Below are positions 17,402 to 26,220 of a stretch of 27,942 nucleotides of DNA, piece by piece. Source of the DNA: a virus. Under the pieces are notes generated by a model, which ran no database searches, was not told the DNA's origin, and was given only the letters and a program-made list of their open reading frames with translations. Every line of letters begins with the position of its first letter. Position 1 is the stretch's first letter. Made by a program: the position numbers and the translations under genes. The stretch spans positions 1 through 27,942 of the IMG/VR virus record IMGVR_UViG_3300025138_000261; one strand, given 5' to 3'.

Positions 17402-18931
17402 CTATCCTGTCAAGCGGCTGCGACGATTGCGTTTGTATTGTTGGTCGCGACTTAGTGCCTTTACTATAGCGTTTCCGCTATCTCTATTCGTCCTCTGTGA
17501 AAGTAACCGCACGCCACTTGCCTGTGGGGCTGCACTAAACAGTGGAGTGTCGGCTACGTCTTCAGTGGAAGAGACTGTCCAATCCGTAGGTTTTTTAGTC
17601 TGCTTTGAGGTAGCGGCCAGCCACGACTGCCAGTCAAAGTCTGGGTTAGCTGCTGTAGACAACTCGGAAGTTGATACAGGCTTAGTCTCGTCGTCGCTTC
17701 CTATGCTTGCACTAAACCCAGTGTTTACGCGGTCTGCTTTAGGAGTGCTGTAAGCCGGAGAAATGTCGCTGCTCATTATTGACGGGCTTAGTCCAAATTC
17801 ATCAGAAAGGTATCCACCTATAGCCTGACCACCCTGCTCTGCCGTAATTATGCCAGCACCCACTGCGCCAGCCATCGACGCGCCTACATCGCCAGTCTGC
17901 TTATATAGTGCTTTACCTACTGCTGGTGCGGTTTTACCCGCTATAAAATCTCCTGCCGCTCCACCAAGCATATTCTTGTAGTCGAATGATGCTGTGCTAG
18001 TCGTGCCTGTGCCAAAGCCGGGAACCGAGGTTCCATAATTATTCATTACTTTGTAGTCGGTGCCGATAGCAGCAGCACTACCTACAGGGCCAAGTACGCC
18101 GCCCATCACCACACCCTCGACTATATTGCCAAGGCCACGCGCAAACCTTTGACCAAACCCTGTGGTGCCGATATTGCCTGCTGCATCGACTTCAAGTTGT
18201 TGACGAAACATGCTAGTGTTATAGGCTTTTGAAAGTCGGGCAAAATTTTCTCGTTGCTGTCTAGCTGTTAAGTTTGAGCCGCTGTATGTGCCAGACAGAG
18301 TTGGCCCTAAAGCTGTACCTAAAGGATCGTCAAATGTGGCGTCAGGGAAGCGGGCGGTTCCTGTGCCAAGATAATTCCCACGCATCGCTTCAGCAAGCAT
18401 TTTTGTGTATGCGTCTTTTTGTTTTTGCGTTGCTTTCTGTGTTCCAAATGATGCGTCTGTAAGACTATAGCCTTCTTTTAAAGCTAAGTCGCTTGTGCCA
18501 AGTCCAGCCTCTATCAAAGCCGGACTGACGTTTTGTGTAGCGGCTGCCTGCGTTGCTTGAAAATCTGCGACTGCTTTCACACGAGCCGCGTCGTATTCTA
18601 ATTTACGCTCAAAGTCGCTTTTGGAATTTTCTACAAGGTCTGTGTAAGTGCCAGACTGAACAGGGTTGCCAAAGCCGTCTAGGACTGCGCCGCCTTGGCT
18701 ATCAACTACGCCTTTATTGTTTGCGCCGTAGCCCGCCAGCTTGGCTTGGTTCTCAGCGTAAGCCTTACCAGTCTCAAAGTCGCGGGTTGGATCGTCAGAC
18801 TGGATAGGATTAGTCTGATTGTCGCCTGAACTTTCCCATTCGCGCACAGTTCTATTTTTTGCCCTGTTAAAGCGGTTGGTTTTTTCTCTGTCGCTTTCGC
18901 TGTCACTGTCGTCGCTGCCGCCAAAACACAT
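17402..18931 (-). CDS. Structural-module protein of unknown function starting MCFGG (509 aa)
   Basis: The start is set at the ATG at 18929-18931, giving an N-terminus MCFGGSDDSDSESDREKTNR. AGAAGGA lies 8 bases upstream, and the acetyltransferase stop codon is only one base away. An open-frame start at 18988 would add 19 residues overlapping that gene, with no better signal. A Cys-Phe-Gly-Gly start followed by an acidic Ser-rich stretch recurs in marine phage structural proteins. Helical, Ala/Gln-rich sequence follows (about 80-160). Two Gly/Ala-rich hydrophobic stretches (about 267-290 and 329-374) could enter a membrane or pack in an assembly. The C-terminus is basic (YKRNRRSRLTG). Position between fibre and ejection genes suggests a virion or ejection accessory role, which is inferred. 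Confidence 0.75.
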   Translation of the reverse strand: MCFGGSDDSDSESDREKTNRFNRAKNRTVREWESSGDNQTNPIQSDDPTRDFETGKAYAENQAKLAGYGANNKGVVDSQGGAVLDGFGNPVQSGTYTDLVENSKSDFERKLEYDAARVKAVADFQATQAAATQNVSPALIEAGLGTSDLALKEGYSLTDASFGTQKATQKQKDAYTKMLAEAMRGNYLGTGTARFPDATFDDPLGTALGPTLSGTYSGSNLTARQQRENFARLSKAYNTSMFRQQLEVDAAGNIGTTGFGQRFARGLGNIVEGVVMGGVLGPVGSAAAIGTDYKVMNNYGTSVPGFGTGTTSTASFDYKNMLGGAAGDFIAGKTAPAVGKALYKQTGDVGASMAGAVGAGIITAEQGGQAIGGYLSDEFGLSPSIMSSDISPAYSTPKADRVNTGFSASIGSDDETKPVSTSELSTAANPDFDWQSWLAATSKQTKKPTDWTVSSTEDVADTPLFSAAPQASGVRLLSQRTNRDSGNAIVKALSRDQQYKRNRRSRLTG

Positions 18932-18932
18932 C

Positions 18933-19385
18933 TTATAAATCCTTCTGGAAAATGTAGCCTGTTTGGACATAGCCGTTTCTTTTGGCAAACTTGTCCCAAC
19001 GCTCGTCTACACCGTTGTTACACGGCATGAACAACATGACTTTTGCTTCCATGTATCGCGCCCAGTGCTCAAATTTATCCATAAATCGGGAAGCAACTTC
19101 AGCACCACGATGCAATGGATGAATATACATACATTGCTCTATCGCCAGTTTTGTCGTGCCGAAGTAATGAAACGACAGACTGGCTAAAAACCAACCAATT
19201 ATCTCGTCATCTTTAGTTGCTACGAGAGCCAGCCTGTCATCGTCTGTGACGTATTGGGAAAGCATGATAACAACTTTTTCTTCATCATAATCAAACTTGC
19301 TGAACAAACCTTCAGCGTGCATCATCTTTCCCATTTCAGCTAACTGTTTTATCTCTTCATACTTGACCAATCTAATTTTTATCAT
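18933..19385 (-). CDS. GNAT-family N-acetyltransferase (150 aa)
   Basis: Size and strand order fit the Gcn5-related N-acetyltransferase fold, which moves an acetyl group from acetyl-CoA to an amine. The N-terminal strand is MIKIRLVKYEE. Central strands include RLALVATKDDEIIGWFLA (about 51-68). Motif A reads QCMYIHPLHRGAEVASRF (84-101), where the RGAEVA loop (93-98) would hold the pyrophosphate of acetyl-CoA; the second Gly of the usual RGxGxG is replaced. The C-terminus has the typical FAKRNGYVQTGYIF strand turn. The substrate is unknown. The ATG at 19383-19385 is favoured, although no ribosome binding site is clear and a GTG three codons upstream, right after the preceding stop, is possible. 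An enzyme inside a virion block is unusual and may modify a virion or host protein. Confidence 0.88.
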   Translation of the reverse strand: MIKIRLVKYEEIKQLAEMGKMMHAEGLFSKFDYDEEKVVIMLSQYVTDDDRLALVATKDDEIIGWFLASLSFHYFGTTKLAIEQCMYIHPLHRGAEVASRFMDKFEHWARYMEAKVMLFMPCNNGVDERWDKFAKRNGYVQTGYIFQKDL

Positions 19386-19394
19386 TGATTGCAC

Positions 19395-20714
19395 TCACAC
19401 AATTATCATGTTTCCAAAGCCTTTACGCCTTGATGCCCCCTGGAGAGCACGCGCAAAAGCACCTTGATCAGATGGATTGCTTGCTCCGATGTAGCGATAC
19501 TCTCCTGTGTCTTTGTCACGAACTAACTCTTTGTATGAAACACCTTGCGGCAATGGGATTACCGGCATTGGTGTTACTTGGTTTTGTGACGGTAGCGTAG
19601 CAGATAAGTTAGCTTGCTCGTTCTGTGGAAACTCTTGCGTAAAATCAGACAATGGTCGAATGTCCGGCATTACAGTAGACGTTGTATTAGCAATGTTTAA
19701 AGGCTGGAAAGACGGCTTAACAGGTGCCAGCATCTGACCAAGGCCAGCACCAGAAACCGCGTACTTTAATCCCTTTTCGTTGAAGTTACCAATAGCATCC
19801 ATCGCTGCGGAACCTAAGTTTTTTAAAGTCGGGTCTACGTTGCCATCGTTGTAATTATCTATTGTGGGCGTCTCGATTTCAGTGGCGGTCTTGTCTGTTT
19901 TTTGTAACTCTTTAAGCTGCGATCTGTTGTCGAGATAATTACCAACGCCATAGCCAATGCCAGCCCCCGCGCCTGTCGCAAGTGCAGTCTTGGTGTCTTG
20001 ACCCAAGAGGTATTTAGACGTGGCTGCGGTGCCAAGTCCTGTTAGTGCAGCCTGACCAAACTTACTATTGCCAATGTAGTCTGCGCCCTTGATGCCCATC
20101 TTTATCAGGTCTTCGTACCACCTAAACTCTTGTGCGCCTGTATCGGGGTTGTAGCTGCCTTCGGGCGAGCCTGCGACGTACTGAGCAGGGTTTGCCCCCA
20201 TGTCTGCCAAAGTTTGCATTGCGGCTAGTGCAAGGCCGGGGTTTGCTTGAGCGGCTTTTTTCGGAATAACAATGTCGCCAGTCTCCGTGTACGACAACGT
20301 GTCGTCGCCGCCGCGCATAGCCTTGTCGTGCATCCTGTCGTTGCGCTCTAAGTCTTCGCGGTCAAAGCTCTCTGGTCTGCGGGGTGCGCCTGCTGTCGCT
20401 ATTTTGTCTCGCGCATAATCTCTGTCTTGATTGTAGCCTGCTGCGTTTTCTGTGTCCGCCAAAGACATGTCGTTCGTGTAGTAGTTGTTGACGCGGTAGG
20501 GTTCCATCCTTGCGTCTGCGCGATAGCCTTGGGGCATAGCGGCAGCGGGGTTTTGCCCTAAGTACGTCAACGCTATGTTGTTATTGAAGCGACGCTTATT
20601 CTCTATCATCCGTGTCTCAGGCTCAAGAGGTGGCGGCAAGGGCTGGCCTAACGCTCGGCTTAGGCCACGCATATCAATGCTTAGGTTTGGTTGAGGCCGA
20701 TTATAGTTAGCCAT
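19395..20714 (-). CDS. Probable virion protein with TETGDIVIPKK motif, unknown function (439 aa)
   Basis: The N-terminal 130 residues are polar, Pro/Asn/Arg-rich and probably flexible. At about 137-153 comes TLSYTETGDIVIPKKA, followed by a helix (PGLALAAMQTLADMGANP) and YVAGSPEGSYNPDTG. I have the impression of similar segments in structural proteins of marine podoviruses, but no named domain fits. A Gly/Ala-rich stretch (about 230-261) resembles a membrane-active or packing segment, and the C-terminus is basic (ASRRKGFGNMIIV). AAGGAG lies 8 bases upstream of the ATG at 20714, and 12 bases separate it from the fibre gene. The position between fibre and ejection proteins suggests a tail-associated or ejected protein; the role is unproven. 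Confidence 0.75.
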   Translation of the reverse strand: MANYNRPQPNLSIDMRGLSRALGQPLPPPLEPETRMIENKRRFNNNIALTYLGQNPAAAMPQGYRADARMEPYRVNNYYTNDMSLADTENAAGYNQDRDYARDKIATAGAPRRPESFDREDLERNDRMHDKAMRGGDDTLSYTETGDIVIPKKAAQANPGLALAAMQTLADMGANPAQYVAGSPEGSYNPDTGAQEFRWYEDLIKMGIKGADYIGNSKFGQAALTGLGTAATSKYLLGQDTKTALATGAGAGIGYGVGNYLDNRSQLKELQKTDKTATEIETPTIDNYNDGNVDPTLKNLGSAAMDAIGNFNEKGLKYAVSGAGLGQMLAPVKPSFQPLNIANTTSTVMPDIRPLSDFTQEFPQNEQANLSATLPSQNQVTPMPVIPLPQGVSYKELVRDKDTGEYRYIGASNPSDQGAFARALQGASRRKGFGNMIIV

Positions 20715-20726
20715 AGCTTTTTCTCC

Positions 20727-22559
20727 TTACACGTTGACCGTTGCTGCTGCGACTACGACTTCAAGGTTTTGCCCCGAAGAGTTATTACTCACGACTAATT
20801 CTAACCTCTTAGATGCAACCGTGCCATTTACCTCAATGACCGTTGCTATGTTGTCCGACTGCAAAGTGCTTGTCGCAGAAAAGGTGCTGCCTACAGGAGT
20901 GCCGTCTACCGATAGTTGAAGCGTAGCTGTGCCGGAACTGAGCTTATACGCAATGCCATCAATGCGGATTGTCTGCTTCCAGATACGCGACAGATAGTAA
21001 GTCTTATTACTGATGCTCGCGCTACTGTCCTCGAAGGTTGAGAAGAACGGGATCGACACAGTCGAGAAAGTTTCGGGAAGCTGCGTGACTGGTAAGTTGC
21101 CCGAACTGTCTAGCGTTGCGACGCCGTTGGCTGCGCCCATAAAAGTCTTCGGGACAACCGAACTAAAGTCAATATCGCCATATTGCAGACCTGTCCCTGT
21201 GCCGTTTACGCGCACAAACTGGTTTGCGTTTGTCTGCACGAACGTAGGCAAAGAGCTTTCTGGGGATGTCTCTAAAAATTGGGTGCCGTCATAAAACTTT
21301 AGGATCGCAGGGTTAAGTGACGTGTCCAGCCACAAGTCGCCCGTCGAAACACTTGAGGGCGTAGTCGACTGAGAAACAAGATTGGCTTTGTTCGTAAGCG
21401 TTGTTGCCAGTGCTGAGACTTTTGCCTGCGGGATTTCGTTGTCTGCGACTGCAAGCTTGGCATAGTTGATGTAGCCAGATGCGTTTGTATATTCGTCTTC
21501 AAACATTAATCCTGCCACAGTTTTGAGACTGGTGTTTTCGACAGTGAGCACTGTGACTTTGTCGCCAGCAGTTAGCTGGTTCGACGTGTCGACGAAGGTC
21601 AGTGTTCCTGATGCCGAAGACGGAATATAGTCTGCGCTGCCACCCGGCTCTTGCAGAATACCGTTACGCCAGACCAAAAGTTTTTCGTCGGCAGTGTGAG
21701 CAAAAGCGACTACGGTTGTCGTAGTTAATATTTCATTGTCAGTGCGACGAAAGTTTGTAACTGCCTGAGAGCGAACAGAGTAAATAGTAACCTTGTCGCC
21801 CAGAGCCACGGCAGGGCTGGCGGCTGCTAGGGTGACTGTATTTGCACTTGTGCTGAACGTGTATTGAGCGGCAGTGCTTGCAGTCGTGGTGTCATGCAAG
21901 AGCAGCCCGTTGCGGTAGACGACAATGTTCTCGGTGCTGGCGTTGAACGTGTACGAAAGCACGCTGTTAGGACTACCGACTGCACCTGTTGCAGTAGCGT
22001 TCGATCCACCGCCGCCTGAGATTGTGACGGTTGGCGCGGCTGTGTATCCAGAACCAGCGTTCGTAAGAGTAATCGCATTGACTGCACCGCCAGAAATAGT
22101 CGCGGTGGCGGTAGCTGTTGTGCCAGTCGTTTCCTGCGGGGCCGAAATGGTGACGGTTGGGGCCGTCGAATAACCAGACCCTGCGCCCGTTACAGTAATG
22201 GCCGAGATCGCGCCACCGACCAGCATGTCCCTTCTGTCAAAAAAGAATGGCCCTTCGACGTTGCCGACCGACGCGCCTGCGGTGCCTCGAATAGACGCTG
22301 ATGTGGCGATGGTAGACCAGCCTGTCTCTGCGTCTGAGTATTGGCCTACGCGGTATTGCAGGCCAAGTGAGCCGTCGAGCCGCATAGAAATAGGCCCGTC
22401 AAAAACACCTTGCTCGTTGAAGATTGTGGCTAGAAGCTCAGAGAGTGTTTTATCGCCAAGTTCTGCCGTATTGATGTAACGTATGACGTTCTCAAAGTCT
22501 GTATGGATGTTCCCACTGTTGACGTAATTCTGTGGGTGCTGCTGTCTTAGTCGTGCCAT
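20727..22559 (-). CDS. Tail fibre / receptor-binding protein (610 aa)
   Basis: The N-terminal 60 residues (with [20 protein letters not shown] and [16 protein letters not shown]) look like the virion-attachment part of marine podovirus fibres. The shaft holds two copies of a GSGYxxAPTVTIS beta module (about 115-139 and 157-181). Two copies of a second module follow (about 201-260 and 283-350), each with a [10 protein letters not shown]- or [10 protein letters not shown]-type strand and ending GDKVTIYSV or [10 protein letters not shown] segment with [17 protein letters not shown] (about 395-411) is typical of phage fibres. The Ser/Thr-rich beta C-terminus (about 525-610) is the likely receptor-binding end. 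AGGAG is 8 bases before the ATG and overlaps the previous stop region. No depolymerase or chaperone-cleavage motif is seen. The host receptor cannot be inferred. Confidence 0.85.
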   Translation of the reverse strand: MARLRQQHPQNYVNSGNIHTDFENVIRYINTAELGDKTLSELLATIFNEQGVFDGPISMRLDGSLGLQYRVGQYSDAETGWSTIATSASIRGTAGASVGNVEGPFFFDRRDMLVGGAISAITVTGAGSGYSTAPTVTISAPQETTGTTATATATISGGAVNAITLTNAGSGYTAAPTVTISGGGGSNATATGAVGSPNSVLSYTFNASTENIVVYRNGLLLHDTTTASTAAQYTFSTSANTVTLAAASPAVALGDKVTIYSVRSQAVTNFRRTDNEILTTTTVVAFAHTADEKLLVWRNGILQEPGGSADYIPSSASGTLTFVDTSNQLTAGDKVTVLTVENTSLKTVAGLMFEDEYTNASGYINYAKLAVADNEIPQAKVSALATTLTNKANLVSQSTTPSSVSTGDLWLDTSLNPAILKFYDGTQFLETSPESSLPTFVQTNANQFVRVNGTGTGLQYGDIDFSSVVPKTFMGAANGVATLDSSGNLPVTQLPETFSTVSIPFFSTFEDSSASISNKTYYLSRIWKQTIRIDGIAYKLSSGTATLQLSVDGTPVGSTFSATSTLQSDNIATVIEVNGTVASKRLELVVSNNSSGQNLEVVVAAATVNV

Positions 22560-22562
22560 TGT

Positions 22563-24053
22563 TTAGCTCCTAACGGTCACGGCGAAGCCGATGATTTTCA
22601 ACAGCCCCTTGCCTCTAGTGGTAAAACGAAACTGTACGCCTTTGTACCTGTGCTCAAACTTGCGCTCGTATTGCCTATTGAGCGGAACGTCTGGAAACTT
22701 GTTCTCTATGCCATCGCCCTCAATGAGAAACTGCATTGCTGAAAGGTATCGACCTCGTTCGTCGAAGGCTTCAATTTGTAACTCGCCTTTTCCTGTGGCT
22801 TGAAGAATAAAACTATAGCTTTCTTTGGTGTCGTTGATTGCGCCTTGCCATAGGATCGGCGTATCGACGACCATCTCAGGACTATCTGTCACTAAGTCTT
22901 CAATGTTCGAGCGGTTCCATATGCCGCCGGGGGTTCCGATCAAAGAAACTCCACCAAGCTGCCTGCCACATGATGCGTTTAGAAATTCTCCTGATGACCA
23001 CTTGCTTTCGCCGCCCTTCATTGGGTTAAGAGAAAGCGTTAGTCGTTTTGTAATCTGCTCAGAGTAAGGAAAGAAAATATGATACTGCCCTTCGTCTTGA
23101 TCATAGAAAGCGTTAATTGTTTCGTGATCGTCGACGTAGGTCAAAAGTTCACGGTATATCAAATCAATCTTGTTGCTCATCGGAACAGTGTAAAGAGAAA
23201 GCCCGTTTGTTTCTGAGCGACGAAGCGAGTGAACACCATCGCGTGAGCAGAACATTAAGTCTGATCCAGCGTTCTTAATTGTGTTGTGGCTTATGCAGCC
23301 GATATTGACGTTCACCTTGTCAACGATTTGCCATTGAGTGAAGTCAGGGTGAATGTCGTAAAGCAAAGTTTTATCGTTTGTAAAAACAGCGAGGCGTGTG
23401 TTCTCAAATACGCCAAGACCCTTAATCTCGTCAGCAGTGCCAATAATATTAGAAACGTCTATGTCTGCTCCCTTTAAGACTGAAGTTGAGTTTACGTCTT
23501 CGTCGGCTGTAAAAATATCTTCTTGGTCAACGCGGCTAAAGTCTATGACTGTGCGTTTTCCGGGCATACCCGCTATTGCTAGTCGGCGTTGTATCGACAC
23601 AATGTATGCTGGTCGTGGATCACTGTTCGCAGTAATTTCATTCCATTTAAATCCGTCGTACTGATACATACTGTAGTCGCGACTGCCAAAAATAATCTTG
23701 TTGTTAAAAGTTGTAGACGTAACAGCGGAAGACTTGGGGTACACCTCTTGTTTGATATGGCTTCGCTCGGATTTTAAAGTTGTCCCACCGCCGTCAATCT
23801 GCGCCCAGACCGCCAAGTCGCGCCCGAAAAAGTTTACGTGCTTGATGTACTTGTTGCTCTCTGTGCGATTTACTGCGCCGGGGTCGCGCACCATCGTTCC
23901 ACGCCAGTCGGCGTAGCCATCTTGAATACGAACCATGTGCTGTTTTTTGCCAGTGTCGAGCGCACCAATGTCACGACTTGCGTCAATGCCTTGGAAGTCT
24001 TCATAGGGGTAAATTTTAACTTTAACACCAGACGGAGCGTGAGTTGTAGACAA
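22563..24053 (-). CDS. Tail nozzle / packaged-DNA stabilisation-like protein (496 aa)
   Basis: The protein is almost entirely beta-strand, with repeated strand-turn units such as NNKIIFGSRDYSMYQYDGFKW and ENTRLAVFTNDKTLLYDI. This suggests a beta-propeller like the nozzle proteins of short-tailed phages (P22 gp10, about 470 aa; T7 gp12, about 790 aa). The length is close to P22 gp10. It follows the adaptor gene, as expected for a nozzle that closes the connector and carries the fibre encoded next. The start is TTG at 24051-24053: GGGGAG lies 7 bases upstream, the preceding TAG is 3 bases away, and the next Met is about 40 codons in. The family is inferred from architecture and position; no signature motif was read. 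Confidence 0.8.
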   Translation of the reverse strand: MSTTHAPSGVKVKIYPYEDFQGIDASRDIGALDTGKKQHMVRIQDGYADWRGTMVRDPGAVNRTESNKYIKHVNFFGRDLAVWAQIDGGGTTLKSERSHIKQEVYPKSSAVTSTTFNNKIIFGSRDYSMYQYDGFKWNEITANSDPRPAYIVSIQRRLAIAGMPGKRTVIDFSRVDQEDIFTADEDVNSTSVLKGADIDVSNIIGTADEIKGLGVFENTRLAVFTNDKTLLYDIHPDFTQWQIVDKVNVNIGCISHNTIKNAGSDLMFCSRDGVHSLRRSETNGLSLYTVPMSNKIDLIYRELLTYVDDHETINAFYDQDEGQYHIFFPYSEQITKRLTLSLNPMKGGESKWSSGEFLNASCGRQLGGVSLIGTPGGIWNRSNIEDLVTDSPEMVVDTPILWQGAINDTKESYSFILQATGKGELQIEAFDERGRYLSAMQFLIEGDGIENKFPDVPLNRQYERKFEHRYKGVQFRFTTRGKGLLKIIGFAVTVRS

Positions 24054-24056
24054 TCT

Positions 24057-24686
24057 CTATCTCCCCGTGTTGTAAGATTGCGTGCCTGTCGGCTTTTGGG
24101 ATACGTCCCACGGGCTGACTTCGATTGCGCCACTGCCATACTTGCGGTGATACAGAACACGGTTCATCATCTTGAAATACATCGGGCCATAGGCTTCGAT
24201 CTTGTTCGACTGCTGTTGTACGGCGTAGTGATAAAGCAGGCCGTTTACCATTATGTTGTCTGGGATCGGCAAGATTTCTGAAGGGTGCGTGTAGTAGTTT
24301 ATTTCGGGGTTGTCCCAATAGGGGTGGCCCCGCAAGTCTTCGATAACGAGATTTGCAAATTCGACGAACATCATCATCACTTCGCCGTCGACTGTGCCGG
24401 GGTGCATGTCTCCGTATCGACGAAGAGATTGCATGACCAAAGCCTCAAGGTTTGAGTATGGCGAGTTGAGATGTGGGTTGTTGGCAGAAAACCGATTGCG
24501 CTTCTCTCGTGTTTTTGCGTCGTCGCGCCAAGTCTTGTCGACTGCATCAATAACAGTAGCGTTAATGTCAGTGCGTAAATCTACTGCGCCTACAACAGAC
24601 GTACCATTATCATCCGTGTGGCGAGGATCGTCGTTAGATGGAAGACTGCCTGTGATAGTCGCGCTGTCGTAAGTCCGATATGGCAT
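24057..24686 (-). CDS. Head-tail connector / adaptor protein (tail tubular A-like) (209 aa)
   Basis: After a polar N-terminal extension (about 1-85) the protein becomes helical: SNLEALVMQSLRRYG, then MMMFVEFANLVIEDLRGHPYW, then a helix with VNGLLYHYAVQQQSNKIEAYGPMYFKMMNRVLYHR. Length and helix-rich core fit the ring-forming adaptors (T7 gp11, P22 gp4, gp6-like connectors) that bind under the portal. It precedes the nozzle-like gene, as in T7 and P22. ATG at 24684-24686 overlaps the TAA of the previous gene (TAATG), with AGAGGA just upstream. The C-terminal 25 residues are polar and may contact the nozzle. Homology to a specific adaptor family cannot be proved by eye. Confidence 0.8.
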   Translation of the reverse strand: MPYRTYDSATITGSLPSNDDPRHTDDNGTSVVGAVDLRTDINATVIDAVDKTWRDDAKTREKRNRFSANNPHLNSPYSNLEALVMQSLRRYGDMHPGTVDGEVMMMFVEFANLVIEDLRGHPYWDNPEINYYTHPSEILPIPDNIMVNGLLYHYAVQQQSNKIEAYGPMYFKMMNRVLYHRKYGSGAIEVSPWDVSQKPTGTQSYNTGR

Positions 24687-24967
24687 TAGTCCTCTTCCCT
24701 AATAATGCGTTCTTGGACAAAAAATTCGTGCATCTCAAAGCGTTCGGAAAGATGTGTCGGAACATTCCAAGTTAAGTATTCACGATCTTCGCACCACTGC
24801 GAACGAATTTCTTCTCCGACAACTGTAATAGAGATGGATTGAATTTCAGGGTATTTTGAAACGTATAGAACAGTCTTCGGACGGTGGCGGGATATGCTCG
24901 CTACGTCTTTAGCTTTCTTAACTACGACCTTAGATTTAGCCGCTTGTTTCTTGCTTACTGTTGACAT
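24686..24967 (-). CDS. Small basic protein of unknown function after the capsid gene (93 aa)
   Basis: The first 25 residues are Lys/Ser-rich (MSTVSKKQAAKSKVVVKKAK), probably disordered and able to contact DNA or acidic capsid surfaces. The rest forms beta strands (KTVLYVSKY, SISITVVGEEI) with a conserved-looking WCEDREYLTWNVP stretch and an acidic end (IIREED). GGAG lies 5-6 bases before the ATG at 24967. It is the first gene after the terminator that follows the capsid gene and is coupled to the adaptor gene by a stop-start overlap. A head-decoration, head-completion or connector accessory role is plausible from position, but no family is recognised. Confidence 0.7.
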   Translation of the reverse strand: MSTVSKKQAAKSKVVVKKAKDVASISRHRPKTVLYVSKYPEIQSISITVVGEEIRSQWCEDREYLTWNVPTHLSERFEMHEFFVQERIIREED

Positions 24968-24980
24968 GAGTTCTCCACAT

Positions 24981-25010
24981 GAAAAGGGGCTGCAATAGCT
25001 TACAGCCCCT
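24981..25010 (-). terminator. Rho-independent terminator after the major capsid gene
   Basis: On the minus strand the transcript reads AGGGGCTG (25003-25010), a 10-base loop, then CAGCCCCT (24985-24992) and TTTC. That is an 8-bp perfect, GC-rich stem ending in a short T run. It lies 34 bases downstream of the capsid stop and before the 93-aa gene. T7 likewise places a leaky terminator just after its capsid gene, so that capsid mRNA is more abundant than the tail mRNA. The short T run suggests partial read-through. Confidence 0.75.
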
Positions 25011-25044
25011 AGTCTACAAAGTTTTATGGAACGGTTCGTCCTCG

Positions 25045-26220
25045 TTAGGTGACGGCGTTCCAGTTCTTAACGCGGTGGTGTACTTTCGACTGCAACATTT
25101 CTAAGCCGCACTCGCTTTGGTACATGTGCTTGACGCCGTCAAAGTCTGGTGCCTGCACGTCGCGGATAAGCTGAGTGTCACGACCCTGCATGTAGCGATA
25201 CTTCAGTTCGCTCATGTCGAGAATGATCATCTCTTTATCCATAGTCGGCACCTGACGGAACATCGGGTGCATGTAGACAAGCAGATCGCCTGCGTAGGTG
25301 GTGTACCTAGAAAGCGATACGCCATAAGCGTTGTCAATCGCGGTCGGCTGCCAACGGTTCTTGCCAATCTCCATTAGGTTAGAGATTACGCGAGCACCAC
25401 AGAACGCTACCTTTTCAGAGCCGCCATATGCGAAGATGTTTTCGATCAAGAGACGATCAAATTCTTTCTCCGTGATGACGTTCGACGAAGCACCATAAGA
25501 TGCAGCGTCGGTCACAGTTGTGATGCTGTTACGCAACCCACCTGTGAAACGAAGGGGCGATGCAGTTGAGCCGTTTACCTCTGCACGCTTGCCGAAAAAC
25601 ATGGCGCGTTCAATGTCGCTCATGTGCATCTTGAGTGCTTTGGTTAGCTGCTCTTGCTCTTTATCACCTGTACGCAAGTAAGTGTTCTGCAAAGTTCCTG
25701 TGACTTGCACAGCAGTTTTGAAGATTTGCGTAAAGTTAAAATCAAGAGTTGGATCAAAGCTGATAGCGATGGGGGCTGACCCGCCTTCAGTATCTGCAAA
25801 CCCACCGATGATGAGGTTGGCATCATCAGCAATTTGGTGCGACGTACCGCCGATGTTGCGCTCGACTGCGATGGCGTTGCTGCTTGGAGCAGCGGTTGCA
25901 CGCATGACTTCGCCAGTATCGACGTTGACGATGATGGTTCCCGGCACGACAAACTGCTGGTCGTCGGCAGCATCTACAGTAATAGACGCAGTCGAAGTCG
26001 ATGCTACAGCACCGTTGATTTGCAGTTTGCGATCTGGAAGTTCGTCGCGGTAGTGGTTGTACTTAGGGTCATCCGTGCTTTCGGAACCAGTCATCGACAA
26101 CAATGCCTGTAGCGGTGCGCTGCCATTTGGTTCAAGAAGCGTAAATAATTCGCGGTAATTGGTGGGACGGAAGTCAGTCGTGAACTGGCCTGTCCCGCGT
26201 AGTCCTTGTATAGCGGTCAT
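25045..26220 (-). CDS. Major capsid protein, SU10/DUF5309-like HK97 fold (391 aa)
   Basis: The N-terminal pattern NYRELFTLLEPNGSAPLQALLS (about 21-42) followed by YNHYRDELPD resembles the start of the SU10-like major capsid family (DUF5309). The C-terminal LKYRYMQGRDTQLIRDVQAP and LEMLQSKVHHRVKNW fit the strand that closes the axial domain in the same family. The beta-rich insertion (about 70-155) contains DDQQFVVPGTIIVNVDTGEVM. Length is usual for such capsids. AGGAG 8 bases before the ATG at 26220 is a strong site. The gene follows a scaffold-like gene, sits alone between two hairpins, and precedes connector genes, all as expected. No protease or cleavage site is evident. I am confident of the capsid role and fairly confident of the family. 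Confidence 0.88.
   Translation of the reverse strand: MTAIQGLRGTGQFTTDFRPTNYRELFTLLEPNGSAPLQALLSMTGSESTDDPKYNHYRDELPDRKLQINGAVASTSTASITVDAADDQQFVVPGTIIVNVDTGEVMRATAAPSSNAIAVERNIGGTSHQIADDANLIIGGFADTEGGSAPIAISFDPTLDFNFTQIFKTAVQVTGTLQNTYLRTGDKEQEQLTKALKMHMSDIERAMFFGKRAEVNGSTASPLRFTGGLRNSITTVTDAASYGASSNVITEKEFDRLLIENIFAYGGSEKVAFCGARVISNLMEIGKNRWQPTAIDNAYGVSLSRYTTYAGDLLVYMHPMFRQVPTMDKEMIILDMSELKYRYMQGRDTQLIRDVQAPDFDGVKHMYQSECGLEMLQSKVHHRVKNWNAVT

Noticed and set aside
18932-18988. A 19-codon N-terminal extension of the 509-aa protein
   Set aside because: It overlaps the acetyltransferase gene, and a clear AGAAGGA site precedes the later ATG that gives the MCFGG start.
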